Origin: Flaccisagitta enflata
Lineage: Eukaryota; Chaetognatha; Sagittoidea; Aphragmophora
Reading direction: 5' to 3'
DNA length: 64,000 nucleotides
Assembly: GCA_965153355.1 (NCBI GenBank)
Contig: OZ231128.1
Coordinates: forward strand, 8,928,001-8,992,000
A program made the position numbers and the translations under genes. This document shows, piece after piece, positions 1-17,313 of the stretch; position 1 is the first letter of the stretch; each line of letters opens with the position of its first letter. The notes beneath the pieces are model-generated. The model saw nothing but the letters and a program-made list of their open reading frames with translations. It had not been told where the DNA came from and did no database searches.

Positions 1-519
1 TGCAACTTTGACGATTCGCTGCGGCCAAACGCGTGAAGCAATTTTGACAATTTTTTGCATGAAGATCCCCAAGGACCTCCTCTACGACTTCCAACCGTCA
101 GCAGCCCATTCTTTCATTGATTTGGGTCCCCGCTTCGCGAATCCGTGGAGGGCCTACGGAGCTCTGGCGGAAAACAACTTACCATTATATCATCAACTTC
201 AACGCGAGTGGTAGCCCAAACCCCTCGATGGATTTGGCTATAAATCGCTGTGGAGCTCCCCCTTGATGTGTTCTTTCAAACGTAACTCTGAGTTCCCGCC
301 CGAATCCATGAGAACCGGGTGTCGCCTTCGAATCCGTTTCCGATTGCATCACTCACTGCAGACTCTTGAAGGATCCGTCAATATCTCGTCGTTTGCATTG
401 TGCATCTTTGACAAGCCACTGCGCCTCAACCAGTTGAAGCAACATCGTAAAAACGAATACAGAGGTGCACCAACAGTTGCTGAACAACATCAAACTGTCA
501 TTTCCCGTCCGACTCATCG
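1..519. other. Unclassified sequence, no gene recognised
   Basis: Moderately GC-rich sequence with only short open frames. From about 350 onward it shows faint, broken similarity to the reverse complement of roughly 2890-3030, so it is probably the decayed outer part of the inverted repeat that follows. No conserved domain, RNA or terminal repeat is visible. Confidence 0.4.
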
Positions 520-2885
520 CAATCGAGTTGTCCCTCAAAACACTCAAAAACGCCTTCAACTGAAGCACTTGACGAGGCGCTGCAGCCAAACCACTTGGAG
601 AAGTGCCCTAAGACTAAGCAGGCGTCTACATCAACTAAAGGGCTAACAAACGCGACCATCCGCGACCCTCTAGCCCCTCCCGTTCTCGAGCAGTGCTTCG
701 ACAAAACCGAAAATGTCACCAAAACGCCTAAATCTGAACCGCACAGTGGATCACAACAGGGAAAAATGGCAAAAAAACCTATCTCCGGCTCTCAGAAGAG
801 TTTGGAGGATTCCAAAGAAGATCAATTTGATAGCTCTCGACCTGCTGAATCTGCCTACGCTATTTTTGAGAACGTCGCTCCAACCGTTTCGAAGATACAG
901 AGCGTCAAAGCAAAAAATCTTCAGCACAGCGCGCGAAAACTGGATTTTAAGCCATATTCAGAAAAACCTCACTTTCTCCGTGACAAAGGATGCCTGAGCA
1001 CTGAAAATTCTCAATTTGACAGTTAGTGCCGTGTCGAAGTCAATGGCGAGGTCCCCAAGCATAAGAAATTTATCGTTTGGAGATAAAGACTGATAAAGTT
1101 GCAAATAAAAAAATTTCCGAATTTCAAACAGAAAAACTTAGATTTCTCGGTGACAAAGAATGTCGGAGTTCTGAAAAATTGCATGTTGACAGTTTATGCC
1201 GTGCCGAAGCTAACGGTGATGTCCGTGTCTACAAGAAATCTACTGTTTCAGCGCCAGAGACGGCAAAGTTCTAAACCTTAAAATTTCCGAACTTCAAGCT
1301 GTAATCAACGCAGTTGACCATTATAATATTGATATGGAAGAATTAGCATAAATAAACAGGCATGATCAGATTTTAAAGGCTTTTAAACAACGCCAGGACT
1401 GGTTTACAGTTCAGGAAAATCCTACTCGTTGATTCATACAACTACGTTGATGTCTCAAACAGTCCTTCTAAAGCGTTTACATTCACGCTCAATTTTGAAG
1501 GAAGATATTTGACAACATGAAAATTTTAGCGAGAAGACAGTTTAGAGAAAAATTTTAATAAGAAAAAATTTTGCAAGAAACGATTCAAATGAACAAAATT
1601 TAACCAGAAAAAATTTTAACGAAAAAATTTTAACGAAAAAAAGTTTTAACAAGAAAAAAATTTAGCAGAAAAAAATTTTATGAAAAAAATTAGTTTATAA
1701 GATTTAAGAAAAAATTTTAAGCGAAAATATTTTAGCAAAAAAATTGATTCAAAAAAATTTTAACAAGCAAAAATGTTGATAAAAAAAATCTTAGCAGAAA
1801 AAATTTCAAAATCGACGTTTTTTTTTATAATTTTTGCTAAAATTTTTTCTTATCAAAATTTTTCATTCTAAAATTTCTTCTCGCTAAAATTTTCAATAAC
1901 GTCAAATATCTTCTTTCGAAAATTGAGCGGAACAAACGGTCTAGCGGGACTGTTTGAGTCATCGACAAAGATGTACGAATCACCGAGTGGGATTTTCCTG
2001 AACTGTAAACCAGTCCTGGCGTCATTTAAAGTTGCCTAAAATCTGGATCAAGTGCCTGTTGATGTGCCAATTCTTCTATCAATATCATATTAGTTAACTG
2101 CGTTGATTACGTGGGTTCGGAATTTTTGGGTTTAGAACTTTGCCGGTCTCTGGCGCTAAACGTTAGATTTCAGTGGACACTAACATCACGTTAGCTGGCA
2201 CGGCATAACATATCAATATCTAATTTTTTAGAGCTCCGACATTTTTTGTCACCGAGAAATCTAAGTTTTTCTATTTGAAATTTGGAAATTTTTTTATTTG
2301 CAACTTTATCAGTCTTTATCTCCAAACGATAAATTTCTCATGCTTGGGGACCTCGCCATTGACTTCGACACGGCACAAACTGTCAAATTGAGAATTTTCA
2401 GTGCTCAGGCATCCTTTGTCACGAAGAAATTGAGGTTTTTCTGAATAGTAAAAAATCCGGTTTTGGCGCGCTGTGCTGAAGATTTTGGCTTTGCGCTCTG
2501 TATTTTTAGAAACGGTTGATGACGTTCTCGAAAATAGCGTAGGCAGATTCAGCAGTTGAGATCGAATTGATCTTCTTTGGAATCTGAACTCTTCTAAGAG
2601 CCGGAGGTAGGTTTTTTCGCCATTTTTCCCTGTTGTGATCCACTGTGCGGTTCAGATTTAGGCGTTTTGGTGACATTTTCGGTTTTGTCGAAGCACTGCT
2701 CGAGAACGGGAGGGGCTAGAGGGTCGCGGATAGTCGCGTTTGTTAGCCCTTTAGTTGATGTAGACGCCTGCTTAGTCTTGGGGCCTTTCTCCAAGTGGTT
2801 TGGCTGCAGCGCCTCGTCAAGTGCTTCAGTTGATGGCGTTTTTGAGTGTTTTGAGGGACAACTCGAATTTGGCTGGCCTAAACTC
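520..2885. repeat. Large inverted repeat with A/T-rich centre
   Basis: The left arm (about 520-1560) reads again as the reverse complement in the right arm (about 1835-2885). Landmarks such as CAAAACACTCAAAAACGCC near 535 recur inverted near 2840, and the coding-like peptide segment ending in GSQQGKMAKKP occurs on + at about 750 and on - at about 2630. Arms differ by point changes and small indels. The spacer (1561-1834) is made of degenerate AAAATTTTAAC-like units that can pair with each other. This is either a fold-back transposon or two head-to-head copies of one element; no transposase is seen. Confidence 0.7.
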
Positions 2886-3064
2886 TTTGAAATGGGCCTT
2901 TTTACCGTGGCATCGTGTGCATCAGTTGTTGCTGCAGTGACATGCTGATTTTTGAGAGGCTGGGATGCTGCTGGCGTCGACGAGGCACTTGAGAAGCTTG
3001 TTGAAGGATCCTCATCGAAATAGACATCAAAATCAGCCAATTCTCTTTTTATATCAGCAAACAT
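2594..3064 (-). pseudogene. Hypothetical Ser/Thr-rich ORF of a repeat element
   Basis: A 156-codon frame opens with ATG at 3064 (MFADIKRELADFDVYFDEDP) and stays open into the inverted repeat. Its last third (QASTSTKGLTNATIRDPLAP and on) is also present, on the opposite strand, in the other arm at about 595-780, where the frame runs further (to about 1026) but lacks the MFADIK start. The peptide is rich in Ser, Thr, Pro and Lys with an acidic start. No family is recognised; a gag-like or ORF1-like protein of a mobile element is a guess. The duplicated, truncated state argues for a decayed element gene rather than a host gene. Confidence 0.35.
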
Positions 3065-5260
3065 TTTTCTCTGCTTCTCTTGAATGTTGTGAGTCCGACA
3101 TTGAACAACAATTTGTGGTAATTCTCACCATTTCCATCCTTCTGATTCGTGGGGGCCCTTGAGGGCGACGTCGACGAGCAGCTGCAGCGATTCCGCATCC
3201 TCAACGCCGCCAACAACGTCGCCAACAGCGTCCACGACGTCCACAACGCCCCCAACAACATTCCAACATCCTCAACGTCGCCAAGACAAAGAAAAGGAGT
3301 CCCCAGTCTTGGCCCTTTCGAAGGGTTGACTTGGGCGCCCATCGGATCCGCCCGGGACCTTGGAGATAGGTCGGAAAGGGGATCTGGTGCAGGAGCACCC
3401 ACCACTACCACGTGGTGAGCCAGAGCAGAGAGAAGACTAGTCTAACCACTCTTAACTTACTCTCTTTCACCCCTTACCGACAGAACTGACAGCCACCAAG
3501 ATCTCTGATTATCTTAATTCATGCTGTTTGTTCATCATTCTTTTATCCACATGTCCGCGGGGATCAACGCCATCAATCGACTGCGGGAGGCTCGAGTACA
3601 TCCCAGTACACTTCACTACGTCCATCCGCATCCTCTCGACCACCCACGAGGCTCGCAGACGTCCAGCAGCTCGTCGTCAACATCCCTCAAACTTTGAAGA
3701 CTCTGGCATCAACAACCTCAACACCAGGCGCAGACGAACGGCTCCCACGCCCAAACGACGAGCCCCACGACCATCAGACGCGGTAAACACGTCCACCACA
3801 TCGTTGGGTAACAACATCCATCGTCACTTCGCCCATACGAACCTCCAGTGGCTCGTCATCCGCATCACCAAGTCGTCCTCGTCGAGCTTTCGCCGCCGCC
3901 TAAATGTAAACGTGACGCCAACTTTGAAGAGACGCTGACGCCGAACCTGCGAAGGAATCTGCACGAAACTCGAGCTCCAACTACCTTGGTATCGACTCTA
4001 ACAACGCTGAAAGTTTCAACCTCCGGACTCAAAGGGTTCGAGTATATTCCCTCACACTCCTTTTTGCTCTCAAATTCGCCATTTTCGACGATCCTCCAAC
4101 ACCCTCGGTTTCAATCGTCTCTCGACGCCGCGATTCGACTTCTATCAGCACCAAAACGATACCAGTGGTACTCCAAGTCGTCCTCTTCGAGATTCTGGAC
4201 CAACCACGACGATCCTCCACCCCCAAGCAGCCCGTCCGCGTCAACAAACTTCAAATTCGACGAACCTCCATTTCCGGAAATTTCAATCGTCTCTCGACGC
4301 CAGAGTTCGGGTTGGATCGTCACAAAAATTGACAGGCATGTACCTCTAAGTGTCCTCTACGACATCCACCACCAGCAGCGACCGTCTTCAGCCGCCAAGC
4401 AGCCCGTCCGCGCGACGAAAGTTCGGGTTCGTCGAGCCGCCGCCGCCGGCGACTTTAATCGTCTCTCGACGCCAAAGTTCGAGTTGGATCGTCGTACAAA
4501 CCAGCAGGCATGTACCTCTAAGGGTCCTCTACACCACTCACTACCAACAGCGACCGTCATCAGCCGCCAAGCAGCTCGTCAGCGCGACGAAAGTTCGAGT
4601 TCGTCGAGCCGCCGCCTACAACAACTTTAAGTCAATCCCAGCGGCCCAATTCTTCACCAATCTTCGTGAATTCGCTCGTGGAGTGATATCAACTCGTCCA
4701 CCACCTTCTCCTCTCGCGCCATCGTCATACTCAAACGCCAAGTCCCTCGTCAAAGCGAACAAACCGCATCACTTCGCGACCTTCGCTTCCAAAGACTTCA
4801 TGCTTCACTTGACGACCTGCTGCGCGACTGAGAAGCTCGAGACCGGTTCACCATCGTCTAGTAGTGTCTCCTCAACTTCCACTTCCATCCTCAACTCGTC
4901 AATCAACTCCCAAGTCTCCCGTTGACGCGACTGAAGTCGCATACTACTAGAGTTTCAAAGCAAAGAAGTGGCCATATCTGCCAAACGGCTCGTCAGAGGA
5001 AAAATCCGCTGGACGATCTCCACCTCTGGTATAAGTCAAGGTTGCTGAATCAGCAGACATGTCGCTACATGGGTTTTTATGAACTCAACTCGTTTTACTC
5101 CTTAACTCAGTGACTACTGTATGCAAATGAGCTCTGCCCAAGAAAGTTGTGTGTAGCAAGAATACACATTGTTCGTTCTGCTTTACAATAAACTTGTATC
5201 TGATTCATCCTGAATCCTGGACTTTTTATTTCTACAAGGCCTAGAGCCTTAAGTATGATT
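3065..5260 (+). mobile_element. Unclassified repeat element, possible retroelement remnant
   Basis: This stretch has GC-rich composition and codon-like structure (many CGA, TCG and CCG triplets giving Ser/Pro/Arg-rich frames) unlike the A/T-rich sequence around it. It contains a 172-bp tandem repeat (see separate entry). It ends in a tail with AATAAA at about 5188 followed by a T-rich segment, as the 3' end of a transcription unit would. No reverse transcriptase, integrase, protease or terminal repeats were found, so the class is open. Confidence 0.3.
4090..4640 (+). repeat. Tandem repeat, about 172 bp, three copies
   Basis: The phrase AATCGTCTCTCGACGCC begins near 4113, 4285 and 4457, and the neighbouring phrases CAGGCATGTACCTCTAAG and CAGCCGCCAAGCAGC recur at the same spacing of about 172 bp. 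The unit is not a multiple of three, so each copy is read in a different frame (Ser/Arg/Pro-rich in all of them), which argues against a conserved repeated protein domain. Confidence 0.7.
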
Positions 5261-6119
5261 AAATACCCCAAAGGGGTAGTTGAATGACTTTAAGGGCTGA
5301 ATGCCCCTGTAAAGACTTGTACTGTGGCGTAGCCTTGTGTCTTATGTTGTAACTGTAACTACAACACCAAACTTGTTTGGAGTCCAAGTTGTGGCTATTG
5401 CTCACAGCTACAAATTGTTTATTTTGAACCCCTCAAACATGATCTTTGGCTTGTATCTTTTTTATGCATCACACTGTAAGTCGAGGTCGGCCTTTCAGCA
5501 GACATACAGCTCCATAGCCTAACTCGTTCATTACTCGTTTTCTTCATCAAATGACCAGCAGCAATATGCAAATCAGCTGAGCTGAAATTCTCATATCCAA
5601 CAGAAGTATTGTTATTATCAATATTATCATTATTGATACTGTTATTGTTAAAATTAATACTAAGTCCATGTTATTGACGTGCTGATTGACTCGTGCAGTA
5701 CTATTGTTGTATTGAGCACGACACGTGCAATGCAATGGTTGTATTGAGCACAATTTGTGCCATACAATTGTATTGAGCACGAGTCGTGCTCAATGCAACA
5801 ATTGTATTGCACGAATCGTGCTCAGTCACCTAGAAGACAAACAAATACAAAATTATATGGAGCACGACTGCAAACTATTGTGTCCACCATGTAATACCAT
5901 CGGCATTGGCATGTGATAGTTTTGTTTTGTTATGTTATTATTAAAAACAAAAACAAGAAAAACTACAGCCACTTATTTCCCACGTTTTGTTGATTTGTGA
6001 AAGCAACAAATTTGTTCGTGCCTGATTTCGCTAGGACCTGTGATGATGTTGTTAGTTCAGTCAGAACAATGGGCATTCGTTTAAAATGATTATAGTCAGT
6101 CAGATCCAGTTTAATGGTC
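5261..6119. other. A/T-rich spacer with a hairpin
   Basis: No gene is seen. Between about 5712 and 5824 the phrases GTATTGAGCACGA and TCGTGCTCAATGCAA alternate and are partly inverted (ATTGAGCACGA / TCGTGCTCAAT), so the segment can fold into a hairpin. The rest is plain A/T-rich sequence. Confidence 0.5.
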
Positions 6120-6126
6120 TTGCCAA

Positions 6127-6300
6127 GATTAGTCACGTACACGCGACTCTACTCCTTGCCGTGTCGGTCGGTCCGTCAGTCGGCCGGTCGGTCCGTCTGT
6201 GCGTCCGTCCATCACATAAATTCCGACCGAATTTTGCAGTACTGCTCCTGCCCATCCGTCCGCGACTGGATTGCCGTGTATCCGGCCTTGTATTAGTGAA
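6127..6300 (+). repeat. Dispersed CGCGACT/CGGTCGGT repeat, copy 1
   Basis: The copy starts near GTACACGCGACTCTACTCC, runs through degenerate CGGTCGGTCCGT units and a CTGCCCATCCGTCCGCGACTGG block, and ends with GTGTATCCGGCCTTGT. The same start, middle and end recur at least ten times in the window in both orientations, which defines the family. It has no coding capacity and no clear tRNA-like promoter; it is most likely a short non-autonomous element. Confidence 0.75.
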
Positions 6301-6760
6301 CTGCTATAGCCAGCAAGGAAACTACCCTGCGCTCAGGGTAGTTTCTTTGCTGGTTTTTTTTTACTGGCTTTTCGGCTATACAATTTTTGTATTCGGCTAT
6401 ACAATTATTGTATTTATTATGGGTTCTGGCGCTGAAATACAATTTTTGTATTTTTTTTTCCTGCTCGCTGCCTGCTCCTTTTTTATTCAATTATTGTATA
6501 AATTATGGAATACAATAAATAAATATCGTCGCCTTTTTTTATACAATAATTAAATATCGTCGTTTTTTTATACAATTTTTGTTTTTTCCTATACAATTGC
6601 TATACAATCGTCATACAACTCGTGTATTTGCTGTACAACTGCTGTACAACTGCTGTACAATTCGTTGTATTATCTAAAATACAATAACGTCCGTTGCTGT
6701 ACAACACGACGATATTTATTTATTGTATATCGTCCTGTTTTTTTTGAGTGTATAAAGAGA
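6301..6760. repeat. ATACAATT-rich segment with a strong hairpin
   Basis: At 6310-6352 CAGCAAGGAAACTACCCTG is followed after a few bases by its near reverse complement (CAGGGTAGTTTCTTTGCTGG), a tight hairpin. From there to about 6730 ATACAATTxTTGTAT-like words repeat in both orientations, so most of the segment is self-complementary. Confidence 0.6.
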
Positions 6761-6891
6761 TGTACTATCTAAGTCATAAGTTTGTCACAATCATAAAACC
6801 AATCTTTCTATTTTTTCAATGATTATGAAACAAAAAGGAATAAAAATATAGAAATCATGAACTGTCATTGAAAATATCGCCATTTCAAAAT

Positions 6892-7065
<174 letters not shown>

Positions 7066-7185
7066 CATTGATCCATGTTTACCTACCTTCCTGTTTCTTG
7101 TTTTGTTTTTCTCGCTCGCGGCACCCTTCTCAGTTCTCATCGCCTCATTGCAAGGCGAAAATTGACTAGGCTTTTTCATCACCCT

Positions 7186-7943
7186 TTTCTTCTTCTTCTT
7201 TTCCTTCTTCTTCTTCTTCTTCTTCTTCTTCTTCTTCTTCTTCTTCTTCTTCTTCTTCTTCTTCTTCTTCTTCTTCTTCTTCTTCTTCTTCTACTTCTTC
7301 TTTATCTTCTTCTTCTTCTTCTTCTTCTTCTTCTTCTTCTTCTTCTTCTTCTTCTCCTTCTTCTTCTTCTTCTTCTTCTTCTTCTTTTTCTTCTTCTTCT
7401 TCAGTTCTTCTTCAGTTCTTCTTCTTCTCATCACCTTCTTTTCACCTAATTTTCCATCTTTATCTTCATTTCCATCTTCTTCTTCTTCTTCTTCTTCTTC
7501 TTCTTCTTCTTCTTCTTCTTCTTCTTCTTCTTCTTCTTCTTCTTTTGCTTTTTCTTCTTCTTCTTCTTCTTCTTCTCCTCACCTTCCTCTCACCTTCTTT
7601 TCCATCTTCAACTTCATTTCCATCTTCTTCTTCTTCTTCTTCTTCTTCTTCTTCTTCTTCTTCTTCTTCTTCTTCTTCTTCTTCTTCTTCTTCTTCTTCT
7701 TCTTCTCCTTCTTCTCCTTTTTCTTCTTCTTTTAATCACCATCTTTTTACCTTCTTTTCCTTCTTCTTCTTCTGTTCTATCTTCTTCTACTTCTTCCTTT
7801 TCTTTTTCTTTTTCCATTTCTTTTTTTTTTTCTGCTTCTTCTTCTTCTCCTGCTCTTTTTCTTCCCCTTCATTTTCTTTTTCTCTAGTTTCTTCTTCTTC
7901 TTCTTCTTCTTCTTCTTCATCATCTTCCTCTCCTTCTCCTCCT

Positions 7944-7975
<32 letters not shown>

Positions 7976-8110
7976 TTCTTCTTCTTCTTCTTCTTCTTCT
8001 TCTTCTTCTTCTTCTTCTTCTTCTTCTCTTTCTTTTTCTTCTCCCTCGATTTTCTTCTTCTCCTTCTTCTCCTTCTTCCTCCTCTCCTTCTTCCGCACCT
8101 TTTCCATCAT
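7186..8110. repeat. Long (TTC)n.(GAA)n microsatellite block
   Basis: About 0.9 kb of nearly uninterrupted pyrimidine strand, mostly TTC with islands of TTTTC, CTCC and short unique words (for example near 7440 and 7590 where TTTTCCATCTT recurs). The purine/pyrimidine asymmetry is extreme. No coding frame is believable. Confidence 0.97.
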
Positions 8111-9424
8111 CATCTTTTTTCTTTCATTATGATTCTGTTTTGACTATTACCTGTTCAAACAAATCTTGTGTTTGCTCCTCCGATTTCCATATTCAAATTA
8201 GACGAAAGAACATCGACATCAACATGGAGCGCGGAGAGATCTTGTTTACATACGCCAACTTTGCCCTACGCGTTGGTAGAACACCCTTCAACGGGCCAAT
8301 AAACACGGAATGCATTCTGGTTTTGTTTTGTTTTTGTTTTTTTCATTTTTTTTTTTCATAAATGATGATGACTCACGAAAATCGTTTTTAGTGCTGAATG
8401 TCACATTTGGCGTTGGCGATGAGATTCTCTCTAGAGGTACTTATAGGGATGTGGAAGCGGTTGATTTTCATACCGCTTCCACCATTTCCGCTTCCGCTTC
8501 CATTTTGTAGTTCAAATACGAGTAGCTATCCCACTTACCAAAAAGGAAGCGGTCATAACATCGCTTCCACATCCCTGGGTGCTGTTATCATCAATAGATT
8601 TTGGTTGTTGTCATTATAGGTGTCATAACACAAGACAACAAGTCATTGAAATTGTTCCAAGACAGAGACACAGACAGAGTTAAAGACAGACAGCTCAGAC
8701 TATCAGTAACAGAAAGGCAGCGGACCATCAATACGCAGATAGATACATGTATTTGTAATTTAAGGGACCCAAATCTTTGCTCATTTGAACGTTCGGTCAG
8801 AGTCCAATACCAAACTTGGTTGCTCATGGAGCAGGTGATAATTTTTTGTCTTGTCATCAGGCGTGTGAATTATGATGATATATCGGGTAACGACAAAAAG
8901 AAGATGATAAAGAAGACAAAAGCGTTTGTATTAGCCAACGTTAAACAACTAAGATGTGCCGATAGAGCTAATTTGCATATTGTGGTTCCCCTAATTCTTT
9001 TAATTTTAAAACAAAAAGTAATCACAGCAAAAAATCACGATGTCCTGATGATAATGAATAAGTTTTTGAAGCAATCTGATGTGATTTGAATTCTTTTTTT
9101 CTTTGATTCACATCAGCTTGGATGAATATATAGCATATTACCAACAACATTCATTTTCATAAGATCTCATATAGAATTCGATGCCATAAGCAACAGTGTC
9201 TGTAAACCACATTTTGCATATTCTTATACCTCTTTTGACAATATTTGAAAGGCGGGGGGAGCAATCCCGCCTTATGAAAGTGGGCAATGGATTTGTGAAA
9301 CCACCAAGGCCAAGAGAGAGCGAGAGAGGATAAGAGAAAAAGAGACAGAGGGCATTTGCTTGTAGCTGGGTGCCTCAGTACCATTCATTTGGAGTTCTTG
9401 ATTCAAAGAATGAACTTGTAATAG
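8111..9424. other. Spacer with one inverted repeat, no gene recognised
   Basis: Short frames of 60-160 codons are present but have no conserved features or codon structure. The segment holds the hairpin listed at 8444-8576 and otherwise A/T-rich unique-looking sequence. Confidence 0.4.
8444..8576. repeat. Short inverted-repeat element AGGGATGTGGAAGCG
   Basis: The ends AGGGATGTGGAAGCG and CGCTTCCACATCCCT are perfect reverse complements, and the interior holds CCGCTTCCGCTTCC and GGAAGCGG words. A second copy with the same ends sits at 39341-39476, and a similar CGCTTCC-rich tract lies at about 15005-15145. It behaves as a small dispersed hairpin element. Confidence 0.75.
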
Positions 9425-9650
9425 AACAAGGCCATCACCTTTAAGTTGCGAAGAGACTTACAGATTGACTTAGAATGACTTAGAATGACTTAGAATGACT
9501 CAATATACTCTTAAATGACTTTAAATGACTGAAAGAAATAGAATTGATAAAAAAAAGTAAAAGTGTGACGGACCGACAGACCGACTGACCGACCAACCAA
9601 CGGACGGACGGACAAAGCGGGGTGTAGAGTTGCGTGCACGCGACTAAAAA
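9425..9650 (-). repeat. Dispersed CGCGACT repeat, copy 2
   Basis: Inverted relative to copy 1: starts AACAAGGCCATCACC, contains a run of GACTTAGAAT-like units, then GACCGACC units and ends GGGGTGTAGAGTTGCGTGC followed by ACGCGACTAAAAA. The GACTTAGAAT insert links this copy to the one at 51965-53033. Confidence 0.75.
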
Positions 9651-13107
<3,457 letters not shown>

Positions 13108-13312
13108 GGCTACGGCTACGGCTACGGCTGCCCCAATCGCGTGCGGTCGGGCAGGGGCCATATTTGAGGTCACTTGATCACTTGGGCAGGGGCAGTGAGG
13201 CCAAAGACCGCAAAAACCCCAAAAAAGTTAAGTTTGACAGACGGACCAACGGTCAAACGGAGCGACGGACCGACAAAGAGGGGTGTAGAGTCGCGAAGCA
13301 CGCGATTGAAAA
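13108..13312 (-). repeat. Dispersed CGCGACT repeat, copy 3
   Basis: Contains CCCCAATCGCGTGCGGTCGG, GGGCAGGGGC, GACGGACCxxCGG units and ends GGGGTGTAGAGTCGCGAAGC then ACGCGATT. The start carries three CGGCTA words in place of the usual CCGGATACACGG. Confidence 0.7.
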
Positions 13313-13597
13313 CAAGGCAAGATACACGGGTCAAGACGGTGCGCCGAGCGTTATTAATTCATAGCTATCCCTAGCTCCATCAGACCTATCCCTAGCTCTA
13401 TCAGACCATTCCTAGCTCTATCAGACCTATCCCGCCGGGCGTTGTTAATCCATAGCTATCCCTAGCTCCATCAGACCTATCCCTAACTTCTTTTCGAGAT
13501 TTTCAACTCGAGCGTGACGTGACCGACCAAGCGACCAAACAACCAACAGACAGAGCCTCTCATAGAGGTGCTATGGCGCACCTAAAAAAGCGATAGA
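13313..13597. repeat. CATAGCTATCCCTAGCTC repeats and a CGACCAA tract
   Basis: The phrase TATCCCTAGCTCCATCAGACC occurs, with small changes, about five times between 13366 and 13485. It is followed by GACCGACCAAGCGACC and the words GAGGTGCTATGGCGCACC, which resemble the end of the second dispersed family seen at 39905-39990 (AGATGCGTTCCTGACGGACG). Confidence 0.55.
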
Positions 13598-13839
13598 TTG
13601 AGTTGTATCCCCACAACAACCGACTTTTACATTAAAATCGAACCCACAAACGAACCTACATACAGTCCAATCGCGGTCCTCCAAATAACCACAAAAAAGG
13701 ATAAAATTCTTCTCAACTCCAGAGAGACTTTTCTCAAGAGCGCCGGTAAAAAGACGGAAACTTTTTCAAGAGTACTTCGCAGTGGGCGTAAGAACAACAG
13801 AGTTACAAGGAAAAAAGTCTGCGGTGTAAAGAGAAAACA

Positions 13840-13934
<95 letters not shown>

Positions 13935-13951
13935 TGACAGGGCCAGACTAG
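13598..13951 (+). other. Open frame ending in a poly-Asn run, doubtful coding
   Basis: A frame with a basic, natural-looking segment (SRETFLKSAGKKTETFSRVL, then RKNNRVTRKKVCGVKRKQ) runs into an (AAC)n tract at about 13841-13933 and stops soon after. Asn-rich runs also occur in accepted exons of the agrin gene downstream, so this could be an exon fragment, but no splice sites in matching phase were identified and the frame has no good ATG. Most likely chance reading of a microsatellite and its flank. Confidence 0.2.
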
Positions 13952-14061
13952 ACTAGAATGGAACAACATACTAAATAATAGGAACAATTCATTTTAGGCT
14001 GTAATACAGATACAAAAATCAAAAAAACACCTTATTCAAAAAAAAAAAAAAAACAAAAAAA

Positions 14062-14678
14062 ATGAATCGTATGATGTTTGCCCGTGTATCGGGAAAGCCA
14101 CCGGCTCCAAAGGGGCCACTGGGTGCCCCAGACGGAAGCAAGGGCCAACTGGGAAACGATGACCATGATGATAACCGACACCATCGGTATCATCATCATT
14201 CTCCTCATCATCACCCTCAGCAACAGCATCAGCATCAGCATCATCAGCATCATCAGCATCAGCAGCATCCCGCCTTGACCAATAAACTACATTTGACGAA
14301 GACAGACCGCGTAATTGCTGAGGAAGAAGTAGGAGGAGTAGGAGAAGGAGGAGGAGGAGGAGGAAGAGAAAGAGAAAGAGAAAGAGGAAGAGGAGAAGAA
14401 GAAGAAGAAGGTGGTGATGATGATGGAGGAAGAAGAGAGGAAGATGTCCGAAGGGGTACCAGAGGCGTAGGTTGTCCTACAATAAACACCTCCACGATGC
14501 CAAACGCTTCCGCGCGAACTCTGGCGCCACCACTTGTGGGTGGTGGTGGTAATGGTGGGGGTGGCGGTGGGGATGGTGGCAATGATGTCAGCGGAAGTAA
14601 GATAGATCACGCCGCCTCCACACGGCTCTCGCCTTTGGCGCTATCATACGCAGAAAGAATGAATCAAAGCATGGGCAG
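14062..14678 (+). CDS. Candidate 5' exon of the agrin-like gene (cytoplasmic tail)
   Basis: An ATG in a good context (AAAAAAATGA) opens a 262-codon frame. The first 33 residues (MNRMMFARVSGKPPAPKGPL and on) look like real protein; then come His/Gln-rich, Glu/Arg-rich and Gly-rich stretches. At 14679 the frame meets GTTAGA after CAG, a fair splice donor in phase 2, and the next candidate exon (17314) enters in phase 2. Another donor option is GTAAGA at about 14597 (phase 1, no partner found). This would supply the distal part of a long intracellular N-terminus. There is no homology to judge by, so it may be a spurious frame. Confidence 0.33.
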
Positions 14679-14850
14679 GTTAGATGATAGCGAACGATCA
14701 GAGCATCGGCAGGTTCACTCGTATGGTATCGATTTGCTAACAATGTGTCAACGAAGACTTTTGAATAAGATTGACGGCAAGTACCCTCGTAGTATCAAAT
14801 TGCTAACGATAACTGATTTGCCACATCGTCAAACGAAGAGTAACGAATGA

Positions 14851-15389
14851 ATAAATAAGGTAATGAAAAAGATAGTCCACGAGACAGATGTACACAGAAA
14901 AAGGCCGGAAGCAAGTTTACAACCCAGAGTTACAATATCAAAGAGGGCATACAACTCCCCTCGCCCTAAAACACACACACACATACACACAGTCACACAG
15001 TTCCTCTTCCGCTTCCATTAAACATCAAAAAAACTTTAGCTTCTGCTTCTGCTTCCACTTAAATTAAGAAGTGCGCTTCCACTTCCACTTCCGCTTCCAT
15101 GCTCAAACTCCCGCATCCACCCCTCTTCCGCTTCCGCTTCTGCATCTCTAGTTTTAACGCATGGCATATTGCAAAATCCGTTGGCGGCGTTACCAATAAG
15201 TAGAAACCTAGATTTACTTCAAACATTGAGGAAAAGACGCCAATTTCACAACATCTCCGAAGTGGGATATTAATGCGTTTTACAAGTAGCTCCATTTGCT
15301 GAAGTTAGAAAATAAAATCGATTAAAGAGTGAACAGGACAACACAGACGATTCTAGTTACGGCTATTGTCAACCATTCCACATAAGGGG
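14851..15389. other. Spacer, no gene recognised
   Basis: Contains CGCTTCC-rich words at about 15005-15145 related to the AGGGATGTGGAAGCG hairpin family, and otherwise unremarkable sequence. Confidence 0.4.

Positions 15390-17313
<1,924 letters not shown>

Noticed and set aside
8601-9089. 162-codon frame with Lys-rich end
   Set aside because: No homology, no good start context, A/T-rich codon composition like the neighbouring spacer.
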